DNA of 64,000 nucleotides from Floccifex porci (lineage in GTDB: Bacteria > Bacillota_I > Bacilli_A > Erysipelotrichales > Erysipelotrichaceae), in contig NZ_VUMM01000002.1 in assembly GCF_009696175.1 (NCBI RefSeq), forward strand, positions 167,970 through 231,969, written 5' to 3'. Below are positions 53,371 through 62,433 of the stretch, piece by piece. Under the pieces are notes generated by a model that was given only the letters and a program-made list of their open reading frames with translations, was not told the DNA's origin and did no database searches. How positions within the stretch are numbered: the first letter of the stretch is position 1; every line of letters starts with the position of its first letter. A program made the translations under genes and the position numbers.

Positions 53371-54894
53371 CTATCTTTCTTTCAGAATATTGATCAGACG
53401 TAAAGAAAACTCATATGCGAATAAAGAATCGGAATGATTTAATTTAAGATTGAACAATTCTTCCATTTTAGCGAAACGATAAAATAAAGTGGATTTATGA
53501 ATGTACAATTCTTTTGCACTTTCTGGAGCGTTTCGGTTATTTTTTAGATATACTTCCAATGTATAAGTATATTTTGTATTATGAAGTTCATCATATTGCA
53601 CCATTTGTCGAATAGCTGGATGAATAGAAGAAACAATTTCTTTTTGATTTTCAGATAGTAAATACAGATGTTCAAAGAAGAAATATTTGTAATACGAAAT
53701 TGAATTTGTTTCATGATAGGCTAAATTATGCTGTAGCTGTTTTTTTGCCTGTTCTACATATATTTTCGCATCCAGAAGATCATTGAATCGATAACTGATA
53801 GCGGCTTTCATTTTATTCATTGATAAAAAAGATTCTAAACGACTTTCTATATTCAGTATATAATCGTCAAAATGATCTGTGGAAATCAGAGTGATGTAAT
53901 AATTTCTATCTACACAGGTAATACTGTTGTCAAATATCTGTCTTAACTGCATCCAGTAATAATTTGGAGGCAGTTTTCTTTTTCTTAAATCCTGAAATCC
54001 ACAGACAATAAAGAAATAGAATTCTTTTGGTTTGACTCCAAATTCTTTTAAAGTAACAATTCCTTCCTTTTCACTTTTTAAATGTCCCAGTAAAAGATCT
54101 TTTAAGAATAAATCAAATTTTATCGCATAAGGATTCTGATACAGTTCATCTTTTTGAAGCTGAATTGATACCATTTGTGTCAATATATGCACAAAATCCA
54201 ATTCATCATCAGTTAATTCTTTATTTTCACATTTAATGAAAAGATAACCTACAACGGAATTGTTGATGCGAATGCTTTCAAAGATCGCAATGCAGTTTAA
54301 ATCTTTTAGAAAGACTTTAAATGGATAAACAGAATGAAGAATCTTATCTTTTAGATTCTGGTTTTTCATTCTTTCCACAAATTCTTTTTTTAATGATTTT
54401 CGATTGTATTTTTCTTCAAAGATCGGATCGGGATCCGATAATGGAAAGCGGGCAAGAATGGTATAGCTGGAATCGAGTATCTGTATAGGATTTTCAATTG
54501 AGTTGTACGCATTTCTTAATAATTCGGTTAAACCATTTCCAGAATGAAGGACATTAAACAACAATTGTTTTTTACGTTCTACATTTTCAAATTGATCGAG
54601 GACTTCAAAAATGGAATTGGATATTTCAAACAGATCAATGTTTTCCTGAATGGATAAAAAGTTTTTTGATGGCTCCATGCAGTTTACACAAAGAATCAGA
54701 CCATATACATTTTTATCACGGATAAGGTCATAATCACATAAATAAAGAATGTTTGGAGAAAGATAGACAGAACGGATATCTTCTTTGTTTAGAAAACGGA
54801 CTCCTTTTACAAAATCATTTGGATGATAGTCACCATATACTTTTATCTGGTGTACTTCTTCTATTTTTTGGATGATGTTTTTCAGTTTCGACAT
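53371..54894 (-). CDS. PucR-family transcriptional regulator
   Basis: The 507-residue protein has an N-terminal purine-catabolism-regulator-like part, a central GAF-like or GGDEF-like region (residues about 130-400), and the characteristic C-terminal HTH: LEVYLKNNRNAPESAKELYIHKSTLFYRFAKMEELFNLKLNHSDSLFAYEFSLRLI. PucR/CdaR proteins sense small metabolites and activate divergent catabolic operons. AAGGTAATTTT precedes the ATG. It diverges from the nine-gene operon starting at 55052 across 157 bases, so it is the most probable regulator of that operon. Ligand unknown. Confidence 0.85.
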   Translation of the reverse strand: MSKLKNIIQKIEEVHQIKVYGDYHPNDFVKGVRFLNKEDIRSVYLSPNILYLCDYDLIRDKNVYGLILCVNCMEPSKNFLSIQENIDLFEISNSIFEVLDQFENVERKKQLLFNVLHSGNGLTELLRNAYNSIENPIQILDSSYTILARFPLSDPDPIFEEKYNRKSLKKEFVERMKNQNLKDKILHSVYPFKVFLKDLNCIAIFESIRINNSVVGYLFIKCENKELTDDELDFVHILTQMVSIQLQKDELYQNPYAIKFDLFLKDLLLGHLKSEKEGIVTLKEFGVKPKEFYFFIVCGFQDLRKRKLPPNYYWMQLRQIFDNSITCVDRNYYITLISTDHFDDYILNIESRLESFLSMNKMKAAISYRFNDLLDAKIYVEQAKKQLQHNLAYHETNSISYYKYFFFEHLYLLSENQKEIVSSIHPAIRQMVQYDELHNTKYTYTLEVYLKNNRNAPESAKELYIHKSTLFYRFAKMEELFNLKLNHSDSLFAYEFSLRLINILKER

Positions 54895-54975
54895 AAAATT
54901 ACCTTATTTATAATTAATTTCATTTTATGCTACATTTGTCGGAAAAACAATCGTAAAAAAGGCAATATACTCGTC

Positions 54976-55008
54976 TGTTATTTGATGTTTGTTGCATAGG
55001 TATTTGAT
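54976..55008. promoter_or_regulatory. Candidate operator with direct repeat TATTTGAT
   Basis: TATTTGAT occurs at 54979-54986 and 55001-55008, 22 bases apart (two helical turns), within TGTTAT...ATAACA flanks. It lies between the divergent PucR-type gene and the reductive operon. Assignment is by position only. Confidence 0.4.
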
Positions 55009-55051
55009 AACATTTTCACATAGAAACAAATAGGCAAGAGGAGGAAATAAT

Positions 55052-56002
55052 ATGCCAATTAAAGTCATGGGGGTAGCCTCAGGAAGAAAAGACAGTAATA
55101 CAGAAATATTACTAAAGGAAGCTTTAATTGCTTGTGAAGAAGCAGGAGCTGAAGTCAGAATGATTAATTTAAGAGACTATGATGTATTGGATTGTACTGG
55201 GTGTACAGCTTGTACAATTGGAATGTCTCAGGGAAAAAATGTTGGATGTACATTACAGGAAAAGGATGATAAAGATCGAATCATGAAATTGCTCCTGGAT
55301 CAGGATGCTGTTATTTTTGCAGCTCCAACCTATGATTTAATGCCATCTGCGAATTATTTAAGATTTGCACAAAGATCGTTAAGTTATGAAACTGCATTTT
55401 TAGAAAAAATCGGTGCAATCGAACATAGAGATCGAGTAGCTGGTCTTATTTCTGTTGGAGGATCTACAAGAGCCTGGCAATCTATGGCTTTAGAAGCGAT
55501 GGCAGCTACAATGTTTACTACTGATTTTAAAGTGGTAGATATGATGCTAGCTACACAGGTTCCAGCTCCAGCTCAGGTCTTATTAAAAGATGATCTGATT
55601 GAAAGAGCTAAAAAGATGGGACAAAACATAATCAAAGCTTGTAAAACGCCTGTCGCAGAAAGAGGATGGCTTGGAGAAGAAGATATGGGATGGTGTCCAA
55701 ACTGTCATTCCAATGCACTGGTACTGGGTGAAAAACAATGGGATGGATTGCATTATCCAATTGAATGTCAGGTTTGTGGAGCAGGTGGAAATCTGGTTCA
55801 GACCGAAGATGGTAAATGGAAATTTGTGATTCAGGAAAATGGTTTGTTGAAAGATCGAACAACGGTAGAAGGTCGTGGATTGCATTTAGATGAAATCGGG
55901 CATACACAGGGTGGATTCTTTGCGAATCCAGAAAACAGACAGATTGTTGCTAAAAAAATCGTTCGTTATAAAGGAAAGAAATTTAAAGAATTAGAGGACT
56001 AA
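55052..56002 (+). CDS. Flavodoxin-fold NAD(P)H:FMN oxidoreductase with C-terminal zinc ribbon
   Basis: The 316-residue protein opens with the flavodoxin-like start MPIKVMGVASGRKDSNTEILLKEAL and the cluster-like pair CTGCTACTIG, then KNVGCTL, typical of the iron-sulfur flavoprotein/NADPH-dependent FMN reductase family. The flavodoxin fold covers about 1-190. A C-terminal extension contains WCPNCHSNALVLG...PIECQVCGAGG, a rubredoxin- or zinc-ribbon-like CxxC pair. First gene of the operon, with GAGGAGGAAATA before ATG 55052. Likely an electron carrier or reductase for the downstream flavoprotein. Confidence 0.8.
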   Translation: MPIKVMGVASGRKDSNTEILLKEALIACEEAGAEVRMINLRDYDVLDCTGCTACTIGMSQGKNVGCTLQEKDDKDRIMKLLLDQDAVIFAAPTYDLMPSANYLRFAQRSLSYETAFLEKIGAIEHRDRVAGLISVGGSTRAWQSMALEAMAATMFTTDFKVVDMMLATQVPAPAQVLLKDDLIERAKKMGQNIIKACKTPVAERGWLGEEDMGWCPNCHSNALVLGEKQWDGLHYPIECQVCGAGGNLVQTEDGKWKFVIQENGLLKDRTTVEGRGLHLDEIGHTQGGFFANPENRQIVAKKIVRYKGKKFKELED

Positions 56003-56003
56003 T

Positions 56004-56462
56004 ATGAATAAAAGTACAAAATGGCGTGTAGTCAATACACTTTTGATGAACATTCCTATTGCAGCAGCTATTTCAATAACGGCTCAATTGCTGGCAATTG
56101 GCATGATTGTCTGGAAATTATTTTTTATTAATTTTGCGATTGCTTATGTTTTATCTTTCATTGTAGGAATGAGCGTTCCAGCTGTGAAATGGGGAATAGG
56201 ATTTGCTAAATTATGTAAAACAAAACCAGGTTCATTACCATTTGGATTGTGTATCAATGCAGTTGTAAATCTGGTTTATGTAGTAGCCAATGAAATTGTA
56301 TTAACGTATTTCAATGTTGTGATGTTAAATGGGGCTCCATTTATTGCTTTCATCTTTGGGATATTAGAAACTTTCATTCCAATTTATATTGTTGGATTTA
56401 TTGTTTCTTTCTTATGGAATCAGCCATGTGAAAAAATCACAGATAGTATAGTAAAAGAATAG
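56004..56462 (+). CDS. Small integral membrane protein (DUF2798-like)
   Basis: The 152-residue protein has four hydrophobic segments in two similar halves (ISITAQLLAIGMIVWKLFFINFAIAYVLSFIVGMSV and the second half from about 82, VNLVYVVANEIV, then FIFGILETFIPIYIVGFIVSF). This resembles the DUF2798 family. The position inside a cytosolic reductive operon suggests substrate uptake, product efflux or an anchor for the flavoproteins. It lies one base after the previous stop and 11 bases before the next start. Confidence 0.65.
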   Translation: MNKSTKWRVVNTLLMNIPIAAAISITAQLLAIGMIVWKLFFINFAIAYVLSFIVGMSVPAVKWGIGFAKLCKTKPGSLPFGLCINAVVNLVYVVANEIVLTYFNVVMLNGAPFIAFIFGILETFIPIYIVGFIVSFLWNQPCEKITDSIVKE

Positions 56463-56473
56463 GAGAAAAAAGA

Positions 56474-57967
56474 ATGAGAAATTTAGAAACTGATGTAGTA
56501 GTGGTTGCTGCTGGTTTATCGGGTTTAGCTGCAGCAATTACAGCTGCTGAAAATGGAGCAAGTGTTATTGCTTTAGAAAAATCCACAACAACAGGTGGAG
56601 CAGCCAATATGGGTATGGGACCTTTAGGAGTAGGATCTCGTATTCAAAAAGATCACATGATTTCCTTAACACCTGGAGAAGCGTTCAGAAAACATATGTA
56701 TTTTACACATTATAGAGTGGATGCCAGACTGGTAAGAGATTACTATTTCAAATCTGGAGAAACAATCGACTGGTTAATGGATATGGGTGTTGAATTTGTG
56801 GGTGTTCAAAGAGCATTCTCGGCTCCAGAAGCTACAAGAGCTTATAGTGATGGAGAATTTACATGGCATGTTTGTAAACCATTGGATGGAGGAATTCCTG
56901 GACCAAGAGCTGCCACTTCTATGATCAAAAAAATGACAGAAAGAGCAGTGGAATTGGGCGTTGAATTCTTGTTTGAAACACCGGCTAAAGAAATCATTAT
57001 GGAAGATGGAAAAGCCGTTGGTGTAAAAGCAACTGATAAAAACGGAGAAGAAGTTGTGGTCAATGCCAAAGCCGTTATTGTATGTACAGGTGGATTTGGA
57101 GACAATCCTCAAATGATCAAAGAGGAAACAGAATTTGAATATGCCAAGACAATTTATAATTTTGCGGTTCCTGGTATGAAAGGTGATGGAATCAAAATGT
57201 GCTGGGCTGCTGGTGCTGGAAAGGAACAGCCAATCATGGAATTGATGTACCAGTTACCTGACAATATGAATCACTTTATTTTAGATGGTGCATTCCGACA
57301 ACCATGTTTATGGGTAAATCGAAATGGATATCGTTTTATGCCAGAAGATCAGATTGGAAATACAACATTTACTGGAAATGCGATTGCCTCACAGCCTGGT
57401 AAAATTGCGTTCTCTATTTTTGATTCCAGAATGTTAAAGAGATATAAGAAAAAAGGACCAGATATTGTATCTCATGTTCATCCACATGATTTATTTGATC
57501 ATTTTGATGAACAATGGAATCGCGATATTGAAAATGGTTATGAACCGGTAACACAAGCGGATACATTAGAAGAATTGGCTGAAAAAGCAGGAATTGATGT
57601 AGAAGGATTCTTAGAACAGATCGAAGAATACAATGAAGCTTGTGAAGCTGGATTTGATGAAATTTTCGAAAAAGATAGAAGATACATGGAAAAAATCGAA
57701 AAAGGTCCATTCTACTGCTGTAAACAATATGTTGGAGCTTATGGATCTTTGGGTGGAGTAAAAGTAAATCATAAACTGCAGGTTTTAACTCAGGAATCAA
57801 AAGTGATTCCAGGATTGTTTGCTGCAGGAACGGATGCATGTAATATATTCGGAGATTCATATCCATTTATCCTTTCTGGAAATACTATGGGATTCTGTTT
57901 AAATTCAGGTCGCATTGCTGCTGAAAGTGCAACAGCGGATTTAGAAGAAGAATGGGATTTTGAATAA
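56474..57967 (+). CDS. FAD-dependent reductase/dehydrogenase of the fumarate-reductase fold
   Basis: The 497-residue flavoprotein has the FAD-binding start DVVVVAAGLSGLAAAITAAENGASVIALEKSTTTGGAANMG (the first Gly of GxGxxG is Ala). The FAD domain continues at KAVIVCTGGFGDNPQM, and the end GLFAAGTDACNIFGDSYPFILSGNTMGFCLNSGRIAAE is typical. The segment equivalent to the fumarate reductase HHTMGG motif reads AYGSLGG here, without the catalytic His pair. It has no signal peptide and no heme motif. Thus it is a cytosolic member that reduces or oxidises a substrate other than fumarate. AGGAGAAAAAAGA precedes the ATG. Confidence 0.85.
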   Translation: MRNLETDVVVVAAGLSGLAAAITAAENGASVIALEKSTTTGGAANMGMGPLGVGSRIQKDHMISLTPGEAFRKHMYFTHYRVDARLVRDYYFKSGETIDWLMDMGVEFVGVQRAFSAPEATRAYSDGEFTWHVCKPLDGGIPGPRAATSMIKKMTERAVELGVEFLFETPAKEIIMEDGKAVGVKATDKNGEEVVVNAKAVIVCTGGFGDNPQMIKEETEFEYAKTIYNFAVPGMKGDGIKMCWAAGAGKEQPIMELMYQLPDNMNHFILDGAFRQPCLWVNRNGYRFMPEDQIGNTTFTGNAIASQPGKIAFSIFDSRMLKRYKKKGPDIVSHVHPHDLFDHFDEQWNRDIENGYEPVTQADTLEELAEKAGIDVEGFLEQIEEYNEACEAGFDEIFEKDRRYMEKIEKGPFYCCKQYVGAYGSLGGVKVNHKLQVLTQESKVIPGLFAAGTDACNIFGDSYPFILSGNTMGFCLNSGRIAAESATADLEEEWDFE

Positions 57968-57982
57968 TTTAAGGAGTGAAAA

Positions 57983-60070
57983 ATGATAATTACAATAGAT
58001 GGAAAACAAATTGAAGCAAAAAAAGACAGTTCCATTTTAGAAGCTGCCTTAGAAGCGGGTATTTATATTCCTCATCTTTGTAGTCATCCAGATTTAGAAG
58101 CAAAAGGAGGCTGCCGTCTTTGTTCTGTTGAAATTGATGGAATCAAGGGGGCAGTGCCTTCATGTATGACAAAAGTAGAAGAAGGAATGAATATTACAGT
58201 AAATGGACCGGAAGCAACAAAGGTGCGTAAAACGGCAATGGAATTGATGCTGGCAACACATCCTGCAGACTGTACAGGTTGTCCAAAATATGGAAAGTGT
58301 GAACTTCAGTCGCTGTATCAGTATTTAGGGGTTAGTCCTGAGCGATGGAGAAAAAAATCAAGAAGTGTACCAAACGATGATTCCAATCCGTTAATTTCAC
58401 ATTTATTCACTCGATGCATTCGCTGTGGACGATGCATACGTGCATGTCAGGATTTAAGAGGTGTAAACATTCTGGATTATGTAAAAACAGAGACAGGCAT
58501 TCGTGCAGGAATCAAAGCAGGTACCAGCCTGGAGGATGCGGGATGTCGTTTCTGTGGTGCCTGTATTGAAGTGTGTCCAACTGGATCGATCGTTGATCAG
58601 ATAAAAATCATGGATGAACAAAGATCTTATCAGGAAAATGTGGTTCCATGCAGATCGAATTGTCCAGCACATATTGATATTCCCGCTTATATCAGAGCCA
58701 TCAAAGAAGGAGATTTTGATACAGCGACAGCCATTATTCGAGAAAAAGTACCATTTCCGGAAGTGTTAGGTTCTGTATGTACACACTTCTGTGAAAGTGG
58801 ATGTAAACGAAATGAATTGGGACAGCCAGTATCAATCTGTAAATTAAAACGGGTGGCTGCAGTCAATGATTCAGGTGCCTGGAAAGAAAGAGTTATGAAA
58901 TGCGAAGCAACAGGAAAGAAAGTGGCCGTGATTGGTGCGGGACCTTCTGGATTGACAGCTGCGTATTATCTGGCTAAAAAAGGGCATTCGGTTACTGTAT
59001 TTGAAAAGAATGAAAAAGCCGGTGGGCAATGTCGTTATGGAATTCCATCCTATCGTTTACCGGATGAAATGTTAGATCGGGAAATCAATACCATTTTAGA
59101 AGTGGGAAATATCGATCTTCAGTGCAATACAGTCGCAAAATCACCAAAAGAATTAAAAAAAGAATTTGATGCCGTTCTTGTATCCATTGGTACTCATCTG
59201 GGAACAAAATTACCTATACCGGGAAACGATTTACCAAATGTATATGTAAATGTGCAATTTTTAAAGGCAGCCAGAAGTCAGGAAAAACTTCCAGTGGGAA
59301 AACGAGTGATGGTTTTAGGTGGAGGAAATGTGGCTTATGACTGTGCAAGAACTGCCATTCGATCCGGGGCTCAAGAAGTTCATATTGCTTGTCTTGAATC
59401 CATAGATAAAATGACAGCTTCTAAGGATGAAATCGAGGAAGGAAAAGAAGAAGGCATTATTTTACATGCAGGATATTCTTTTTTGGAAATCACAGGAGAA
59501 AGTACAGTAACTGGGGTTAAACTTCAGAAAGTCAATCGATTCTACTTTGATGAAAATCGAAGAGCTGTTCTTGAACTGGAAGAAGGATCCCAGCATATCG
59601 TGAGTGTGGATACGGTTATCTTTGCGGTGGGTCAAAAACCAGAAGGAACAGAAAGCATGGAACTGGAATTAACACATGGTCCATATATTAAAACAACTCA
59701 GTCAAAAACAAGTATGGAAGGTGTATTTGCCTCTGGAGATGTTGTGACAGGTACTCGTTCCGTTATTGAAGCCATTGCAGGTGGAAGAGAATCCGCCAGT
59801 GCTATTGATGAATATTTAGGTGGAGATGGAAACATTCAGGAAGTTCTGGTTCAGCGTAAAGCTGCCAATCCATTTATTGGCCATATTGATGGATTTGCTC
59901 ATCTACAAAGAGTGCAGCCAGAAATGCTGGATTCCAAAACTCGCTGTGCAGGATTTGATGCCATTGAAAAACCGATGACTTGTGATCAGGCAAAATGTGA
60001 AGCTGGTCGCTGTTTACAGTGTGATTTACGTTTAACGTTATCGAAAGTCAAACTTTGGAACGAATACTAG
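57983..60070 (+). CDS. Electron-transfer fusion: NuoG-like Fe-S N-terminus plus GltD-like FAD/NAD(P) domain
   Basis: In the 695-residue protein, residues 1-75 form a [2Fe-2S] domain (C-x10-C-x2-C-x13-C). THPADCTGCPKYGKC gives a His/Cys-ligated [4Fe-4S] site, and two 4Fe-4S ferredoxin motifs follow (CIRCGRCIRAC; CRFCGACIEVC). The second half resembles the small subunit of glutamate synthase: a Cys-rich linker (CRSNCPAHIDIPAYI, CTHFCESGCKR), then FAD (VAVIGAGPSGLTAAYYLAKKG) and NAD(P) (VMVLGGGNVAYDCARTAIRSG) fingerprints and ASGDV. It should collect electrons from NAD(P)H and pass them through Fe-S centres to partner proteins. Confidence 0.88.
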   Translation: MIITIDGKQIEAKKDSSILEAALEAGIYIPHLCSHPDLEAKGGCRLCSVEIDGIKGAVPSCMTKVEEGMNITVNGPEATKVRKTAMELMLATHPADCTGCPKYGKCELQSLYQYLGVSPERWRKKSRSVPNDDSNPLISHLFTRCIRCGRCIRACQDLRGVNILDYVKTETGIRAGIKAGTSLEDAGCRFCGACIEVCPTGSIVDQIKIMDEQRSYQENVVPCRSNCPAHIDIPAYIRAIKEGDFDTATAIIREKVPFPEVLGSVCTHFCESGCKRNELGQPVSICKLKRVAAVNDSGAWKERVMKCEATGKKVAVIGAGPSGLTAAYYLAKKGHSVTVFEKNEKAGGQCRYGIPSYRLPDEMLDREINTILEVGNIDLQCNTVAKSPKELKKEFDAVLVSIGTHLGTKLPIPGNDLPNVYVNVQFLKAARSQEKLPVGKRVMVLGGGNVAYDCARTAIRSGAQEVHIACLESIDKMTASKDEIEEGKEEGIILHAGYSFLEITGESTVTGVKLQKVNRFYFDENRRAVLELEEGSQHIVSVDTVIFAVGQKPEGTESMELELTHGPYIKTTQSKTSMEGVFASGDVVTGTRSVIEAIAGGRESASAIDEYLGGDGNIQEVLVQRKAANPFIGHIDGFAHLQRVQPEMLDSKTRCAGFDAIEKPMTCDQAKCEAGRCLQCDLRLTLSKVKLWNEY

Positions 60071-60079
60071 GAGGATGTT

Positions 60080-60655
60080 ATGACAGTTGTTGAAAAAATA
60101 AAAAATTTAGATGAAAAACAATGTGTTGTGAATGTACTTCTGGATTCAGTAAAAGCTCATCCATGTAAAGATTGTGGAAAATGTGTATTTGGATATGAAG
60201 GAATTACACAGTTTGAAATGATTTTAAAAGACATTACAGAAAGGAAAGCAAGAAGCGAAGATAAAGTTTTATTAACGGATCTTGCAAACTTAATGGTTAC
60301 ACAAGCTTTATGTGATGATGGAAAAGAAATTGCTCAGGCAATGCTTACTGCTTTGGATAAACAAGGAGAAGTGTTTGATGAACACATTTCTAAAAAACAA
60401 TGTCGTGCTGGCGTTTGTAAACAATTCATGACATTTCATGTTCTGGCGTCAAAGTGCAATGGATGTACAGAATGTATGGAAGTTTGCGAAGAAGATGCGA
60501 TTTCAGGAAAAAATAAATTTGTACATGTAATTGATAACGATGAATGTACACGCTGTGGAAAGTGTATAGATGTATGTTCGCAAGGGGCGATTGTTCTGGC
60601 TGGAGCTATAAAGCCAAAATGTCCAAAGAAGCCAATTCCATGTAGAAAAAAATAA
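60080..60655 (+). CDS. Ferredoxin protein with NuoF-tail-like N-terminal Fe-S domain
   Basis: The 191-residue protein starts with HPCKDCGKC and continues to LCDDGKEIAQAMLTALDKQGEVFDEHI, matching the NADH_4Fe-4S C-terminal domain of NuoF without its FMN/NADH-binding part. Then two 4Fe-4S motifs follow (CNGCTECMEVC; CTRCGKCIDVC) and a basic tail KPKCPKKPIPCRKK. With the previous protein it makes up a NuoG+NuoF-like module in which GltD-type FAD replaces FMN as the NAD(P)H site. Starts after AGGAGGATGTT. Confidence 0.85.
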   Translation: MTVVEKIKNLDEKQCVVNVLLDSVKAHPCKDCGKCVFGYEGITQFEMILKDITERKARSEDKVLLTDLANLMVTQALCDDGKEIAQAMLTALDKQGEVFDEHISKKQCRAGVCKQFMTFHVLASKCNGCTECMEVCEEDAISGKNKFVHVIDNDECTRCGKCIDVCSQGAIVLAGAIKPKCPKKPIPCRKK

Positions 60656-60678
60656 AATAATAAGGTAGGAAATACAAA

Positions 60679-62007
60679 ATGCAGAAATTAGGAAAATATG
60701 CTCGAAGTGTATCAATTATCGGTGTTGGATGTACTCCGTTCATGTATACAGTCGATAATGAAGAAACAAATGGTTTAACAGAGGGTGAATTATTTGGATA
60801 TGCCGCTCTAAAAGCAATGGAAGATGCAGGTGTCAATCCTCAGAATGTGGATTTTTATTTTCATGGAGAAGCGTCTCCATTAAATGGTTCAAACTATTTA
60901 ACACCAAACATTCAAATCGGTAACTGGTTTGGTATGAAAGGAAAAGGGTCCATTCACCATTCAGAAGCTTGCTGTACTGGATATTTAGCGGTTGAACAGG
61001 CGGTCAATGCCGTTGCTTCTGGTAAATACGACTGTGTATTGACAGGAGCGGTTGAATTTGGGGATTCTACTCCGTTTCCAGCTGACAATGTAGAAACGCC
61101 AAAACATCCATATAAACGCGAAAAGATGACAATGGAAAAATTTTTGAAGACGACTTCCTGGCTGTACGATCGTACATATACAAGAACTTTAATGGCTGGG
61201 CAGGAATTGATTTATGATGACGCAGCGGAATGGTATGTGAGAACACGTGGTTTAACAAATGAAGAAATGAATAAAACGTTAAACTGGATGTGTATCAACA
61301 ACCGAAAAAATGCTTCCGTCAATCCACTGGCAATTGAAAGAACAACGTATGAAGAACTGGCTGAAAAAGCGGGAATGACTTTAGAAGAATATATGAATTC
61401 TCCATACAATCCCAAAATGGGAGATTTCTTAAGAGCGGGAGGACTGGAATTAAAATGCGATGGTGCAGCTGCATTGGTTGTATGTGCCACTGAAAAAATT
61501 CCAGAAATTGCGAAGAATCTGAAACATAAACCAATTGAAGTTTTAGGTGTTGGAAGTGCAGCTTGTGAAGCCAGTACTCCACATTTTGAAGTGGCTGCCA
61601 CACAGGAAGCTACTCGACAAGTGTACGAATTGACAGGTATGTCAGGAAAAGATATTGATTTATTTTATGCCAATGATTTCATTATTACTTCTCATTTGAT
61701 TGCAGCTGAAATCGCGGGTTATTTACCTGAAGGAGAAGGATGGAAATACATTTGTGAAGGTCGCACCGCATGGGATGGAGATAAACCAATCAATTCAAAT
61801 GGTGGGAGAACTTCTTTTGGACATGCTCATGCAGCTTCTGGATTGGCAGATTTTTATGAAGCCTGCAAACAAATCTGGCAGGAATGTGGCGATCGCAATG
61901 TAAAATTTAAACCAAAAACAGCGTTCTTACGTGGATATGGTGGAGCACAGAATGTGGCATCGATCATTATTAAAGAATTAGAAGAGGGAGAATCTTATGG
62001 CGATTAG
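60679..62007 (+). CDS. SCPx-like thiolase (acyl-CoA acyltransferase/lyase)
   Basis: The 442-residue thiolase fold has the nucleophile Cys in HHSEACCTGYLAVEQAV and the C-terminal catalytic region INSNGGRTSFGHAHAASGLADFYEAC (GHxxxASG). The spacing and the long central segment match SCPx- and DUF35-partnered thiolases rather than the short acetoacetyl-CoA type. Such enzymes cleave or form beta-ketoacyl thioesters, or act as retro-aldolases with DUF35 partners (Ltp2-type). It overlaps the next gene, a DUF35 protein, by 11 bases, which supports a complex. Confidence 0.87.
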   Translation: MQKLGKYARSVSIIGVGCTPFMYTVDNEETNGLTEGELFGYAALKAMEDAGVNPQNVDFYFHGEASPLNGSNYLTPNIQIGNWFGMKGKGSIHHSEACCTGYLAVEQAVNAVASGKYDCVLTGAVEFGDSTPFPADNVETPKHPYKREKMTMEKFLKTTSWLYDRTYTRTLMAGQELIYDDAAEWYVRTRGLTNEEMNKTLNWMCINNRKNASVNPLAIERTTYEELAEKAGMTLEEYMNSPYNPKMGDFLRAGGLELKCDGAAALVVCATEKIPEIAKNLKHKPIEVLGVGSAACEASTPHFEVAATQEATRQVYELTGMSGKDIDLFYANDFIITSHLIAAEIAGYLPEGEGWKYICEGRTAWDGDKPINSNGGRTSFGHAHAASGLADFYEACKQIWQECGDRNVKFKPKTAFLRGYGGAQNVASIIIKELEEGESYGD

Positions 62008-62416
62008 ATTAGAAAAAGTCGTAGAAAAATTTTACACATCACTTGAAGAAGGGAAAATCTTGGGTCGTAAATGTCCTGATTGTGGAAATGTAGAATTCCC
62101 TCCTGTCTATGCCTGCAATAAATGTGGGAGTTATGAAACGGAATGGGTAGAAATCAGCGGTAAGGCAAAACTTCATTCCATTGTTTTACCTGCTGCTTTA
62201 TCAACTAAACCAGAATATAAGAAGATGAAAAAATTCTGTTATGGTGAAATTGAACTGGAAGAGGGTTCAAGATTTAATGGTGTAGTTCTGGGAATTTCTA
62301 AAAAGAATCGAGAAGAACTGTCTAAAAAATTACCATTAAATGTACATGCGAAAATTATGGATAGAGACATTGGTGTAAAAACCGTTGTTTTCGAAATTGA
62401 TGAAGACCAATTATAA
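61997..62416 (+). CDS. DUF35 OB-fold zinc-ribbon partner of the thiolase
   Basis: The 139-residue protein has a rubredoxin-like zinc ribbon (GRKCPDCGNVEFPPVYACNKCGS) and a C-terminal OB-fold (SIVLPAALSTKPEYKKM..CYGEIELEEGSRFNGVVLG). DUF35 proteins bind thiolases and retro-aldolases and help position or accept the acyl carrier. It begins inside the thiolase gene; GAGGGAGAATCTT supplies the RBS. Paired-gene layout is the strongest functional evidence. Confidence 0.88.
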   Translation: MAIRLEKVVEKFYTSLEEGKILGRKCPDCGNVEFPPVYACNKCGSYETEWVEISGKAKLHSIVLPAALSTKPEYKKMKKFCYGEIELEEGSRFNGVVLGISKKNREELSKKLPLNVHAKIMDRDIGVKTVVFEIDEDQL

Positions 62417-62433
62417 AAAGAAGGAGAATAAAA

